Shown here piece after piece: positions 8,069 to 17,140 of a stretch of DNA of 64,000 nucleotides. The stretch comes from Chitinophagaceae bacterium UBA4407. GTDB taxonomy: Bacteria; Bacteroidota; Bacteroidia; Chitinophagales; Chitinophagaceae. The notes beneath the pieces are model-generated. The model was not told the origin of the DNA and searched no databases. It worked only from the letters and a program-made list of their open reading frames with translations. The position numbers and the translations under genes are program-made. The stretch spans positions 1-64,000 of the forward strand of contig DGQT01000001.1 in NCBI GenBank assembly GCA_002390845.1, given 5' to 3'. Position 1 is the stretch's first letter. Every line of letters starts with the position of its first letter.

Positions 8069-8830
8069 ATGAAAAAGAAAAGAATAATTTTTTTGTTATG
8101 CGTTGCAAGTATTTTTTATTTTATTCAATCCCCTGAAAGTATTGCGTCACCTGTAATTCACCAGCCATTAGTGGATACTGTAAAAGACAATCAACTTACA
8201 AAAAAAGAAAAAAAAGAAGGCTGGAAATTATTGTTCTCCGGTAACAGTCTCGAAGGTTTCAGAACCTATAAAAATGAACCGGGATCATGGTCTGTAAACG
8301 GTGGCGTTATCTGCAGTGAAAAGCCTGTAACAAACCACAACCCCGATCTTATTACCAACGATGAATACGAAAATTTCGAATTGGCGGTTGACTGGAAAAT
8401 ATCCCCGCAGGGCAACAGCGGCATTATGTACATGGTAACAGAGCAATACGATGCGGCTTATGAAAGTGGCCCCGAGTACCAGTTAATCGATGATAAAGGC
8501 TTCCCCGAAAAAATTCAGGACTGGCAAACAACAGGCGCCGCTTATGCAATAAAGCCCCCGGCTCTCTACGCTGCAAATACTCCGGGAGAATGGAACCACA
8601 CGGTGATCATTGTAAACAAAGGCCATGTAGAGCACTGGCTTAACGGACAAAAAGTTGTGGAGTATGAACTGTGGAGCGATGCATGGAAAAAAGCAAAAAA
8701 CGAAGGCAAATGGAAAGATGATGCTGGTTACGGAATGTCTAAAACAGGGCATATTGCGTTCCAGGCTTCGCATAGCAATGTAAGTAACACCGGCGTATGC
8801 TTTAAAAATGTAAAAATTAAACTACTCTAA
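8069..8830 (+). CDS. Secreted DUF1080 (3-keto-disaccharide hydrolase-like) protein
   Basis: Exported protein of 253 residues. From the ATG at 8069 the N terminus is MKKKRIIFLLCVASIF, a good signal peptide; the longer frame from 8033 would bury it, so the later start is chosen. The rest is one DUF1080 domain, a concanavalin-like beta sandwich. Recognisable pieces are GWKLLFSG near the start of the domain, ENFELAVDWKISPQGNSGIMY in the middle and the closing HIAFQASHSNVSNTGVCFKNV. Family members include enzymes acting on 3-keto-glycosides and carbohydrate-binding relatives. It follows the Nudix-like regulator by 72 nt. Periplasmic or extracellular sugar processing is likely; the exact reaction is not determined. 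Confidence 0.88.
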   Translation: MKKKRIIFLLCVASIFYFIQSPESIASPVIHQPLVDTVKDNQLTKKEKKEGWKLLFSGNSLEGFRTYKNEPGSWSVNGGVICSEKPVTNHNPDLITNDEYENFELAVDWKISPQGNSGIMYMVTEQYDAAYESGPEYQLIDDKGFPEKIQDWQTTGAAYAIKPPALYAANTPGEWNHTVIIVNKGHVEHWLNGQKVVEYELWSDAWKKAKNEGKWKDDAGYGMSKTGHIAFQASHSNVSNTGVCFKNVKIKLL

Positions 8831-8849
8831 ATTATTTTTTAAATCCATT

Positions 8850-8992
8850 GTGAACCCGGCATCAGTTCTTTATTGAACTTCTGTTGCGTCGCACTATTGT
8901 ACGTTCGGAACATCTGTCGACCAAAGAATCAACAGTCCAAGTGTGCGACGCAAGGAACGATCAATAGAATTACTTATGCCCGGCCAAAAAAA
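8850..8992. repeat. Dispersed palindromic element, compact facing pair
   Basis: The cleanest short pair. Outer end GAACCCGGC at 8852-8860, left core TTGCGTCGCA at 8884-8893, right core TGCGACGCAA at 8944-8953, outer end GCCCGGCC plus an A run at 8978-8991. It lies between two co-oriented genes. Confidence 0.85.
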
Positions 8993-9067
8993 CTTACCAT
9001 ATAAAAATTCTGTTCGTTAAACTCTCTTATAATTTTATACATTCCATTTCTTGAATGAGTAACTGTT

Positions 9068-11110
9068 ATGAAGCTTGCCGCGGTTATTTTATTTGCATTC
9101 TTACTCTTTGGCTATAATAAATTATATGCCCAGCGCTGCGATACAGTTACTTACCAATCTATGTATTGGGCGGATGGTTTTAGCGGCCTTTTTCCACAAA
9201 AAATATTTGTATCGGCAGATAATATATTTACAACCGGAATAAGCGCTCCTCTTAATACCGAACAGCCTGAAGCCGGTGAAGTAATGCTTACAAAACTAAC
9301 CGCAAGAGGCACCCCGCTTTGGTGTAAAAATATCGGCAACTCGGGTTTGCCTTTTCAAAATGACGACTTTGCCCAGGATGCCATAAAAACAAATGACGGG
9401 GGCTTTGTTTTTGCAGGAAATACACAGGCAGATAATAATAGTCATTACGATGGCTGGCTGGCAAAAATTGATGCTAACGGAAAAGTTGTGTGGACTGAAA
9501 TTTTTGATTCGCAGGCCAGCCGGCTTTTTAAAGTAATACAGTTAAGCGATGGAAGCTTTGCTGCTATAGGTATATCGTACACCAACTTCGAATACGATGG
9601 TTATGGTAATATTACTAAAGTTTACAACAACGAAGCATACATAGTGCACGTAGATAAAGATGGCAAATTGCTATGGTCAAGGTCTTTTTTTTCGAAGCAG
9701 ATCAACTCCCTGTTTTCAATAACGCAGTTGCAGGATGGCAACCTTGTTATACTGGGCGAAACAAAAGATAATGGCATAACAGATCCCTGGTTTAGGTATA
9801 TGGCAAAAGTTGATTTTACAACAGGCAAATTTATCTGGACCAATGGCTATCAATATCCGGAGATTGGTTATTGGCAACCGGATGTAAAAGAAATGCCCGA
9901 TGGCAGAATTTGTATACACAACGGAAGTAATGTGAGCTATTTTGACAAGAACGGAAATGCTTTAAAAAATATCTTTTTTACGGTTGTTGACAATTCCTGG
10001 GACGGGCAATTTGTAAGGTATATTGGCACCGGCTTGCAGGGCGAAGATTACTATTATGCATTCAAATTCAGGCATGCTTATTTGTTTAAAATTAAGAACG
10101 ATTCTGCCATAATATGGGCACATATCTATTCGGTTAAATCATTACCGGGCTCCATTACAGAAATGCGGGATGTAGTTATGGCAAACAATAGCTTTTACAT
10201 GAATGCAGAAATACAAACGCAGGATTTTCCTAACGCCGGTAGTAATTATTATCAATACCTGCTAAAAACTGACGCAGAAGGCAATACGCCATGCGCCGAT
10301 ACTTTTTCAACCGCATTTAAATTTTCAAGCCCTGATGTTTTGGGCAATTTTGCCATCTCATTTACAGATAACGGCTCACCGCTTAAGCCATTTTTTCGCG
10401 GCTTGCATTCGAATGACAATCAGCCGCACCAGGCCAAAGATTGTTATCAATTCAGTTGCTGCACCGATACACTTATGTACAAAAATGCCTCTGTTTGCGA
10501 AGGCAGCCGCTACACACTCCCCGATGGAAATACAGTTTCAGCAGCAGGTGTTTATCCCACGGCTTTCAAAACTTTTAAAGGCTGCGATAGCGTAATTTTT
10601 ACAACGGTAAACTTGCAGCATAATGTAAAAGTTTCATTGGGAAATGATACCTGTTTTGCTAACTCAAATCCCATCATTTATAAATTATCTTTTCCACAGC
10701 AGGTAGAATATCAATGGCAGGATGGCTCCGCAGATTCAATGTATGCCATTACTCAACCGGGGCAATATTGGGTTAAGGTTTCCACCGCCTGCAACAGTTC
10801 TGCAGATACCGTGGTGGTGTTCAGCAACTGCGATTTTCCTGTTTACATCCCCAGCGCTTTTACACCCAACAACGATGGACGCAACGATGTTTTTCGGGTG
10901 CTCAATTTTCATAACCAGCATTTATTAAATATGAGCATCTACAATAGATTTGGTCAAAAGATTTTCACTACCGCAGATGCCACCAAAGGTTGGGATGGTG
11001 TAGCCAACGGAACCATGCAGCAAACCGGCACATACATTTACATAGTTAAATACAACGATATTGCCGGTCATTATCATGAACAAAAAGGAACGGTAGTTTT
11101 AATAAGATAA
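9068..11110 (+). CDS. Secreted protein with T9SS type B (CHU_C) sorting domain
   Basis: Large surface or secreted protein of 680 residues. A signal peptide ends near residue 21 (LLFGYNKLYAQ). The body to about residue 450 is a run of beta-propeller-like segments with DGG, DGS and DGN turns and closely spaced Trp (YDGWLAKIDANGKVVWTE), like other Bacteroidota propeller exoproteins. A Cys-rich module (YQFSCCTDTLMYKNASVC, near 458-475) follows. The last 90 residues are a type B sorting domain: IPSAFTPNNDGRNDVF near 595-610, then IYNRFGQKIF and GTYIYIVKY. That tail directs export through the type IX secretion system and attachment to the cell surface. It is a single gene. The ligand or role is unknown. 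Confidence 0.92.
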   Translation: MKLAAVILFAFLLFGYNKLYAQRCDTVTYQSMYWADGFSGLFPQKIFVSADNIFTTGISAPLNTEQPEAGEVMLTKLTARGTPLWCKNIGNSGLPFQNDDFAQDAIKTNDGGFVFAGNTQADNNSHYDGWLAKIDANGKVVWTEIFDSQASRLFKVIQLSDGSFAAIGISYTNFEYDGYGNITKVYNNEAYIVHVDKDGKLLWSRSFFSKQINSLFSITQLQDGNLVILGETKDNGITDPWFRYMAKVDFTTGKFIWTNGYQYPEIGYWQPDVKEMPDGRICIHNGSNVSYFDKNGNALKNIFFTVVDNSWDGQFVRYIGTGLQGEDYYYAFKFRHAYLFKIKNDSAIIWAHIYSVKSLPGSITEMRDVVMANNSFYMNAEIQTQDFPNAGSNYYQYLLKTDAEGNTPCADTFSTAFKFSSPDVLGNFAISFTDNGSPLKPFFRGLHSNDNQPHQAKDCYQFSCCTDTLMYKNASVCEGSRYTLPDGNTVSAAGVYPTAFKTFKGCDSVIFTTVNLQHNVKVSLGNDTCFANSNPIIYKLSFPQQVEYQWQDGSADSMYAITQPGQYWVKVSTACNSSADTVVVFSNCDFPVYIPSAFTPNNDGRNDVFRVLNFHNQHLLNMSIYNRFGQKIFTTADATKGWDGVANGTMQQTGTYIYIVKYNDIAGHYHEQKGTVVLIR

Positions 11111-11145
11111 CTTGCCGGTATTATCAATGTTTATTTAAATACAGT

Positions 11146-11250
11146 ATGTTCCCGGCATTTGAAACACTTATGAGGCTTCTCTTGCGTCGCACTCGTTTAC
11201 GGTTGGATATTCTATTCAGCTTTTACCGAAGCAAAGATTGAAGCGGATGT
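11146..11250. repeat. Dispersed palindromic element, extended left arm
   Basis: Core TTGCGTCGCA at 11182-11191, outer end TTCCCGGC near 11149-11156. The inner flank continues to ACCGAAGCAAAGATTGAAGC near 11236-11253. It lies between convergent genes. Confidence 0.75.
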
Positions 11251-11287
11251 TTTAACCGCAGAGACGGAGAGACACAAAGGAAAAACA

Positions 11288-12043
11288 CTATTGATTTTCT
11301 TTACGCATATAGAATAATTTTACATGATCGAAGATGTAATACATCACATCTTCATCGCTGGTATTTTTGCGCAGCCAGTCATATTCCGGCCTGTATAAAT
11401 TAATGAACTGCTGCAAAGTATCGCCGGTAAAGCCGGTATATTGCTCAACAGTTTCCCTTGAAAACCGGTAGTTAATATAGGCATCTTTTTCATGCTCGTC
11501 TTCTAATTTATACCGCTGCCTTTTACTCTTTTGAAGCTTACTGAAATAATCAAGGTTTACCACCATTCCCTGTCCGTTTTTTTCTGCGGTTGCCAGCTTT
11601 CTTTTTGGCCTTACCAGATCGGTTAAAAATTCCTGCCTGCGTATCATACTGTCCTGCTGATATTTCGAATATCCTTTTGCAGTAACGGTTACAGCGGCAA
11701 GTTCATGTGCTATGGGTACCAAATAAATGATCAGTGTGTCCTGCAACAAACTGGTATACCGGAATGCCTTGAAATGAAAGCCGTCAGCATTAAAAAAAAG
11801 CAGGTCGTTTACGCCGGTGTACATAGAAAATATGCCCCTGGCATTTGCTGTTGCAACTTTAGTAGTATTTGTATTGGTAATTTGAGCGTTGGTAATTGGC
11901 GAATAAGTTGCGCTGTCCAGCACGTAGCCATACACCATTCTTTTTTGCGCAGTTGTAGTTGTGGCAATTATACAGCATACAACCAATAGCAGCAATTTTA
12001 GTTGCCGCCTAAAATACATTATAAAGTTGCTGCTTATCCTCAT
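11288..12043 (-). CDS. Exported carboxypeptidase-regulatory-like domain protein
   Basis: 251-residue exported protein. The N terminus has a hydrophobic signal segment (LKLLLLVVCCIIATTTTAQ, ending near residue 33). It is followed by a carboxypeptidase-regulatory-like (CarboxypepD_reg) beta sandwich, recognised from YGYVLDSATYSPITNAQI and the GIFSMYTG turn. This is the plug-proximal module common in Bacteroidota outer-membrane and periplasmic proteins. The C-terminal half (from about 130) is strongly charged, with KYQQDSMIRRQEFL and KSKRQRYKLEDEHEKDAY, and predicts helices. No TonB barrel follows, so this is the stand-alone form often annotated as hypothetical. It is divergent from the DUF885 gene. 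Function unknown. Confidence 0.8.
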   Translation of the reverse strand: MRISSNFIMYFRRQLKLLLLVVCCIIATTTTAQKRMVYGYVLDSATYSPITNAQITNTNTTKVATANARGIFSMYTGVNDLLFFNADGFHFKAFRYTSLLQDTLIIYLVPIAHELAAVTVTAKGYSKYQQDSMIRRQEFLTDLVRPKRKLATAEKNGQGMVVNLDYFSKLQKSKRQRYKLEDEHEKDAYINYRFSRETVEQYTGFTGDTLQQFINLYRPEYDWLRKNTSDEDVMYYIFDHVKLFYMRKENQ

Positions 12044-12225
12044 GAATAAATTATAAAGACTCCGTATAATTCCTGGTATGCCAAATTAAGAATTGTAAAA
12101 CATGTGGTTTTGTTAATTTATCCTCTGAAATGCAATACACAAAGCCACTGCAGCACACAATTACATAAACGGTTGCAATGCAGTTCTTCATTTTCTCTAC
12201 ATTACTTTTTATAATTCCACCACTT

Positions 12226-13524
12226 ATGAGACCAACCACCTTTAGTATTGTACTGCTGATGCTTTGCAGTTGTTCAAACGCACAGCAACAAAATAAATTT
12301 GACGAATTCTGTAACAACTTCGCAAAGGGTTATAAGGCCTTAAATATTCCGGATCTGCAGTTAAGCTATGCTGAAAATCTTAAGCAAATTCAATCGCCTG
12401 TAAATATTCAAAAGCAAATAGATTTCTTTGAAAAGGTTCGAAAAGAGCTTCAGGTTTATGCTGGCTTTGAGTTAACCATTTCACAGTATACCGATTTTGG
12501 TCTAATAGAATACGAGACCAATCTCAACCTCGAAAGGCTTGCGTTGGAAAAGAAATGGATCGGCGAAAAACCTTCTGCAATTGCAATGAATAGTCTGTAC
12601 AGTATTCCTGATGGCAAAGCCTGGTACAGTTATTTTTTAAAGAAGTGGACAGGTGCAAATGTAAACCCCGATGAAATTTATTTAAACGGAATGGAAGAAG
12701 TTGAAAATGTAAAAAAACATATTGAAGAAATCCGTTTACAAATGGGCATGAATGAAGATGAATTCTACAATCATCTTAACGACAGTTCATTTTTTCTCAA
12801 CAATCAAACACAGGTACAGCAAGCGTTTGAGCAAACAAAAAAAGTAATACTAAAAAATCTATCCGATATTTTTAGCGCACAGCAAATGCCGGAAGTGGGT
12901 ATTCAGAAAGGTGCTGATGAATCCCTTGCACAAACACCAGGATACTACAACGACAATACTTTTTATTACAATTATTTCAACAAGCCTTACAATAAACGCC
13001 AGGTTGACTGGTTGTTTATTCATGAAGCAATTCCCGGCCATCATTATCAATTGTCAATTGAAGCGCAGGCAAAGCGTTCCGTTATTCAACAGCTTTTTCA
13101 TTATGCTGGTTTCGCCGAAGGTTGGGCTGCTTATACCGAAACGCTTGGAAAAGAATTGGGTGTTTATCAAACGATGTACGATGAGCTTGGAAAATGGGAA
13201 TGGGATCTTGTGCGCTCGGTTCGCGTTCCTTTAGATGTTGGCATAAATTATTATGGCTGGAGCGATGATAAAGCACTTGCATTCTGGAAAGAACACATCC
13301 GTAACCAGGATGATATTGCCATGCGTGAGATCAACCGCATGAAACGCTGGCCTGCACAGGTTGTTACCTACAAATATGGCGCTGCACAAATACTAAAATG
13401 GAAAGAAAAATTACAGCAACAGCAAGGCACAAACTTTAGCATAAAAACATTTCACGATAAGATTTTATCACAAGGTTCATTGCCGTTTTTTATTGTGGAA
13501 AGAAATCTATTCAGAAGAAATTAG
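12226..13524 (+). CDS. DUF885 metallohydrolase-like lipoprotein
   Basis: 432-residue protein of the DUF885 family, zinc-peptidase-like proteins. The active-site motif is HEAIPGHHYQ near residue 265, matching H-E-x-x-P-G-H-H, followed by FAEGWAAYTE about 30 residues later, which supplies the family's conserved Glu. The frame is open from 12178, but the ATG at 12226 gives MRPTTFSIVLLMLCSC, a lipoprotein signal peptide with L-M-L-C, so I use it. The protein would then sit on the periplasmic side of a membrane. The family is usually 550-600 residues, so this is a short member. The substrate is unknown; peptide or ester hydrolysis is inferred from the zinc motif. Confidence 0.88.
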   Translation: MRPTTFSIVLLMLCSCSNAQQQNKFDEFCNNFAKGYKALNIPDLQLSYAENLKQIQSPVNIQKQIDFFEKVRKELQVYAGFELTISQYTDFGLIEYETNLNLERLALEKKWIGEKPSAIAMNSLYSIPDGKAWYSYFLKKWTGANVNPDEIYLNGMEEVENVKKHIEEIRLQMGMNEDEFYNHLNDSSFFLNNQTQVQQAFEQTKKVILKNLSDIFSAQQMPEVGIQKGADESLAQTPGYYNDNTFYYNYFNKPYNKRQVDWLFIHEAIPGHHYQLSIEAQAKRSVIQQLFHYAGFAEGWAAYTETLGKELGVYQTMYDELGKWEWDLVRSVRVPLDVGINYYGWSDDKALAFWKEHIRNQDDIAMREINRMKRWPAQVVTYKYGAAQILKWKEKLQQQQGTNFSIKTFHDKILSQGSLPFFIVERNLFRRN

Positions 13525-13533
13525 TTCAATACA

Positions 13534-13638
13534 TTTTTTTGAACCGGGCTGAAGAATAATAATGAAGCTTCTCTTGCGTCGCACTCGTGTACGGTTGGAT
13601 TATTTATTGAGCTTTACCGAAGCAAAGATTGAATCGGG
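13534..13638. repeat. Dispersed palindromic element, extended left arm
   Basis: T run and GAACCGGGC at 13534-13549, core TTGCGTCGCA at 13574-13583, inner flank to AAGCAAAGATTGAATCGG near 13638. It is nearly the same as the arm at 11146-11250 and again lies between convergent genes. Confidence 0.78.
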
Positions 13639-13640
13639 AA

Positions 13641-14252
13641 TTATCTAAACCCTATTGTAGAATTTTGTGAACTTTGATTAAAAAGAATATTTAATGCTTG
13701 TAGCTGCTGTTCATAAATTTCTTTAGTAATTGCTCTTGTATTAAGAAGCCAGTTAAGATTATCATATTGAACAGAATATTCCAGCAGTTTATTCGGCTTT
13801 CCATACTTATCCAGCAAGTTTTTATTGCGCATCTCAATCAAATTATTAATAAATTCATTAACTGTTTCGATAGAAGGATTTTCTTGAAAAAAATTAATCG
13901 CTTTATTATCAGTAGTAACAACAATTAATCTTTTCTTTCTTATTATAAAATAATAACCAAGAAAAATTAGTCCAATTACTAACCAAAATACTGCTGCTCC
14001 GGGTTCAACATCTTGACCTGTGATTGAAGCAGTAAATACAGCCGCAGAAATAACACAGATAATTAATCCTGCAAACAAAATAGTTTTATTATCATCAATA
14101 TGAGTATATCTATTTGCTGTTATTTTTTCGTAAGGAATATTGTATTCACTTATATCCTTGCCTTTCTTATGTTTTACTGACAGACCGGCATCATCAATTA
14201 AGAAATTGTAAGTTTCAAACATTCCTTTTTGTTCCAATGATTTTTTCTCCAT
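13641..14252 (-). CDS. Membrane protein with two central TM segments
   Basis: 203-residue protein. Residues 1-55 are polar (NFLIDDAGLSVKHKKGKD, YEKITANRYTHID) and look like half of a PH-like beta domain. Two adjacent transmembrane segments follow at about 59-77 (ILFAGLIICVISAAVFTA) and 88-105 (VFWLVIGLIFLGYYFII). Then comes RKKRLIVVTTDNKAINFF, the other half, and a helical Gln/Asn-rich tail. This PH-TM-TM-PH layout is seen in several bacterial inner-membrane proteins (inference by shape only). The stop is three bases beyond a repeat arm. ATG at 14222, after a purine-rich AAAAAGGA, is an alternative start. Function unknown. Confidence 0.7.
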   Translation of the reverse strand: MEKKSLEQKGMFETYNFLIDDAGLSVKHKKGKDISEYNIPYEKITANRYTHIDDNKTILFAGLIICVISAAVFTASITGQDVEPGAAVFWLVIGLIFLGYYFIIRKKRLIVVTTDNKAINFFQENPSIETVNEFINNLIEMRNKNLLDKYGKPNKLLEYSVQYDNLNWLLNTRAITKEIYEQQLQALNILFNQSSQNSTIGFR

Positions 14253-14329
14253 AAAGTGGATATATTGATTCTCATTCCCGTTTAAAAATAAATATTTTTT
14301 TTCTAACTTTTGTATTGCGCGTGACTACC

Positions 14330-14430
14330 AACACTTCGCTTCCATCCTCGCTTCGGTGAAAGCTCATTTATAATCCAACCGTACAAGTGAGTGACACAAC
14401 CAGTGATGCCATGAAAAACAAAAGCCCGTA
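14330..14430. repeat. Dispersed palindromic element, decayed right arm
   Basis: Inner flank TTCGCTTCGGTGAAAGCTC then ATAATCCAACCGTACAAGTG is well kept, but the core is GAGTGACACAACC (14390-14402) instead of GTGCGACGCAACC. The outer end AAAGCCCGT is near 14421-14429. Confidence 0.6.
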
Positions 14431-14467
14431 AACAAATCCCTGTCTTAAAAAACCTGGCTCCAAAACC

Positions 14468-14494
14468 ACCAACTACAAACTAAAAACTGTAAAC
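14468..14494. repeat. Short periodic repeat before the ABC-F start
   Basis: ACTACAAACTAAAAACTGTAA-type stretch with a period of about 9-10 nt, directly before the -7 box of the ABC-F gene. The same phrase, on the other strand, occurs in frame within the macroglobulin gene near 31674-31710. Confidence 0.5.
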
Positions 14495-14502
14495 TATATT
14501 TG
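14495..14502 (+). promoter_or_regulatory. Candidate -7 box for the ABC-F gene
   Basis: TATATTTG, matching TAnnTTTG, five bases before the ATG at 14508. The spacing mirrors the MFS gene at 3502. Confidence 0.45.
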
Positions 14503-14507
14503 CGGCT

Positions 14508-16430
14508 ATGCATTATGTTTCTGTAGAAGGATTAACGAAGAGTTACGGTATTACGCCGCTGTTTAATAATATTTCGTTTCATATAAATGAAGGGGATAAG
14601 ATTGCCATTATTGCGCGCAATGGTGTGGGTAAAAGTACACTGCTGCGCATACTGGCAGGCAAAGAAGTTCAGGACGAAGGCAAGCTGTGGATTCACAAAG
14701 ATGTAACGGTTGCATTGTTTGAACAGGACCCGCAATTTGATGAAGACAAAACCGTACTGGAGAATATTTTTCATATTGCACACCCGGTAATAAATGCCAT
14801 TCAAAAATATGAGGCAGCCGAAGAAAGCGGCGATGGCGATGCAATGGTGGAGGCCATGGGCGAAATGGATGAACTGAATGCGTGGGTGTTCGAAGCTAAA
14901 GTAAAAGAGATCTTAACGAGGCTGAATATTCATCATTTACAGGGAAGTGTAAATGAACTCAGTGGTGGTCAACGCAAACGCGTGGCATTGGCTAAAACGC
15001 TTATCGATATTGGCTTTGAGCATCAGCACACATTGCTGATGATGGATGAACCTACCAACCATCTTGATGTGGAGATGATCGAGTGGCTGGAGCATTTTTT
15101 AAACGGTGAAAATGTTACGTTGTTACTGGTAACGCACGACCGTTATTTTCTGGATGCCGTTTGTGAAGAAATATGGGAACTGGAACGCAGCAATATTTAC
15201 ACTTACCGCGGCGATTATGAAAATTATGTTGAGAAGAAAGCGGCACGTATTGAGAGTGAATTAGCAAGTATTGATAAAGCAAAAAACGAATACCGCAAAG
15301 AACTGGAATGGATGCGCAAGCAGCCAAAAGCAAGAACTACAAAAAGCAAAAGCCGCCAGGATAATTTTTATGAAGTAGAAGCAAAAGCCAAACAAAAAAT
15401 TGTTGATGCACAACTTCAGTTAGAAGTAAAAATGAGCAGGCTTGGCGGCAAAATTCTTGAATTAAAGAAAGTACATAAAAGCTACGGTGATCTTAAAATT
15501 CTAAAGGGTTTTGATTACCTGTTTAATAAAGGCGAGCGCATTGGTGTAATTGGGAAAAACGGCGTTGGTAAGTCTACATTCCTTAACCTGCTGCAGGGCA
15601 TTGAAAAAGCTGATAGTGGTAAAATCAATGTTGGCGAAACAGTAATTTTTGGAAATTTTTCGCAGCAGGGATTGGTAATAAAAGAGAATATGCGTGTGAT
15701 TGAATATGTAAAGACCTTTGCTGAAAATTTTCCCCTGGCCAAAGGCGGCAGTTTAAGCGCGGCGCAATTCTTAGAATTATTTTTATTTACGCCTGAGAAA
15801 CAATACACCTACCTGCAAAGTTTAAGCGGTGGTGAAAAAAAGCGTTTGCAATTGCTTACGATTTTATTTACCAACCCAAATTTTTTAATACTGGATGAGC
15901 CTACAAATGATCTTGATCTGCCAACGCTTGCTGTACTTGAAAATTTTTTAAACGATTACCAGGGCTGCGTTTTAATTGTGTCGCACGACCGTTATTTTAT
16001 GGACCGTTTGGTAGATCATTTATTTGTATTTGAAGGCGGTGGCGAAGTGCGTGACTTTCCGGGAAACTATACCCAGTACAGGTTATGGCTTAAAGAGAAC
16101 GAGAAGAAAGCGGATAAGTGGAAAGAGCTCGAAGATAAAAAAGGCAAAGGCGAATCATTACCGGATGGGTCTCAGCAATCAGCGATCAGCAGTGAGCCAG
16201 CAACAAATACAATAAAGAAAAAGCCATCATTTAAAGAGAAAAGGGAATTTGAAATACTTGAAAAAGAGATTGCTGATTTTGAGAATGAAAAAAAATTATT
16301 GGCAGAAAAAATGAGCAGTGGTAATTTACCTTTTGAAGAACTGAATAAGATCAGTGAAAGAATGATTGCCATTACAAAACAACTGGAAGAAAAGGAATTA
16401 AGATGGCTTGAATTAAGTGAATTGGTGTGA
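14508..16430 (+). CDS. ABC-F family ATPase (Uup-like)
   Basis: Soluble protein of 640 residues with two ABC ATPase domains and no membrane segment, the ABC-F layout; these proteins act on ribosomes or, for Uup, in DNA/ribosome maintenance. Domain 1: Walker A ARNGVGKST (residues 36-44), signature LSGGQRKR (about 154), Walker B LLMMDEPTNHLD (about 175-186). The charged linker spans about 240-310. Domain 2: Walker A GKNGVGKST, signature LSGGEKKR, Walker B FLILDEPTNDLD. The C-terminal coiled coil (about 575-640, KEKREFEILEKEIADFENE) is typical of Uup-type members. A Ser/Gln-rich piece before the coiled coil (QQSAISSEPA, 16168-16200) is encoded by CAGCAATCAGCGATCAGC, a short periodic repeat inserted in frame. 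Confidence 0.93.
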   Translation: MHYVSVEGLTKSYGITPLFNNISFHINEGDKIAIIARNGVGKSTLLRILAGKEVQDEGKLWIHKDVTVALFEQDPQFDEDKTVLENIFHIAHPVINAIQKYEAAEESGDGDAMVEAMGEMDELNAWVFEAKVKEILTRLNIHHLQGSVNELSGGQRKRVALAKTLIDIGFEHQHTLLMMDEPTNHLDVEMIEWLEHFLNGENVTLLLVTHDRYFLDAVCEEIWELERSNIYTYRGDYENYVEKKAARIESELASIDKAKNEYRKELEWMRKQPKARTTKSKSRQDNFYEVEAKAKQKIVDAQLQLEVKMSRLGGKILELKKVHKSYGDLKILKGFDYLFNKGERIGVIGKNGVGKSTFLNLLQGIEKADSGKINVGETVIFGNFSQQGLVIKENMRVIEYVKTFAENFPLAKGGSLSAAQFLELFLFTPEKQYTYLQSLSGGEKKRLQLLTILFTNPNFLILDEPTNDLDLPTLAVLENFLNDYQGCVLIVSHDRYFMDRLVDHLFVFEGGGEVRDFPGNYTQYRLWLKENEKKADKWKELEDKKGKGESLPDGSQQSAISSEPATNTIKKKPSFKEKREFEILEKEIADFENEKKLLAEKMSSGNLPFEELNKISERMIAITKQLEEKELRWLELSELV

Positions 16431-16461
16431 ACGTTAATTTAAAATGATTTTTATATTTATA

Positions 16462-16496
16462 GATCGAAATTCGTAAATCAAAAATCGTAAATCAGT
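16462..16496. repeat. Short periodic repeat before a start codon
   Basis: AAATTCGTAAATC, AAAAATCGTAAATC: tandem 13-14 nt units ending at the ATG at 16497. Related stretches precede aspS (3708-3740) and the HIT gene (51996-52033). Confidence 0.55.
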
Positions 16497-17015
16497 ATGG
16501 AACTTCTCGGTGTTGGTTCAAGAATTAAACATGCATCGTATGGTGCAGGTGCAGTAATACGCATGCACAAAAAAGTGTACGAGATCTGCTTTATAGAGCA
16601 AGGCATTAAGATGGTTAGCAAAGACCATCCCATGGAAGTGATTGAACGCATAGAACCCGAGTATAATGTAAGCTTTGGCGAAGCCGAAGATGCCTTAATA
16701 AAAATCCTCCGCGAATGGAGCGATATCAGCGAAGTAGTTTCGCTTGGCGATAAATGGAAAGATGGTGTAATGATCCTGAAACCCGGTGATACATCAAAAG
16801 AAAAAGAAATACCCATCGATGTATTTTTTCACAAGATCGTAATGCTGCGCGACAGGCTGCGCGTAATGGAACAGCGTGTAAATGCACACGATAAACTTAC
16901 TGATGAGGACAAGATAAACCTGCAGCAATACATCACACGCATCTATGGTTCGTTAACCACATTCAATGTTTTGTTTAAATACAAAACAGATTATTTTGAA
17001 GGCGAAAAATCCTGA
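16497..17015 (+). CDS. Conserved-looking hypothetical protein
   Basis: 172-residue soluble protein 66 nt after the ABC-F gene on the same strand, so probably co-transcribed. The first 50 residues (GVGSRIKHASYGAGAVIRM, then YEICFIEQGIKMV) look like the small Tudor/SH3-like beta barrel found at the C terminus of UvrD-type helicases and in CarD-like proteins, which often binds nucleic acid or RNA polymerase (inference from pattern). The rest is helical and charged (LRDRLRVMEQRVNAHDKLTDEDKINLQQY), perhaps a dimerising coiled coil. No catalytic motif is visible. The pairing with an ABC-F ATPase may hint at a translation role, but this is weak. Confidence 0.75.
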   Translation: MELLGVGSRIKHASYGAGAVIRMHKKVYEICFIEQGIKMVSKDHPMEVIERIEPEYNVSFGEAEDALIKILREWSDISEVVSLGDKWKDGVMILKPGDTSKEKEIPIDVFFHKIVMLRDRLRVMEQRVNAHDKLTDEDKINLQQYITRIYGSLTTFNVLFKYKTDYFEGEKS

Positions 17016-17140
17016 ATAATATTTTTGATACCAGCAGCAGAATCAATCGCATCGCCTGTTGCACAGTTTACCCCGTACTGGTTTCGGGGCAATCCGTTCA
17101 TCGTTTTGCACAATGTGCAACTTTTACCAGAGCGGGTAAC

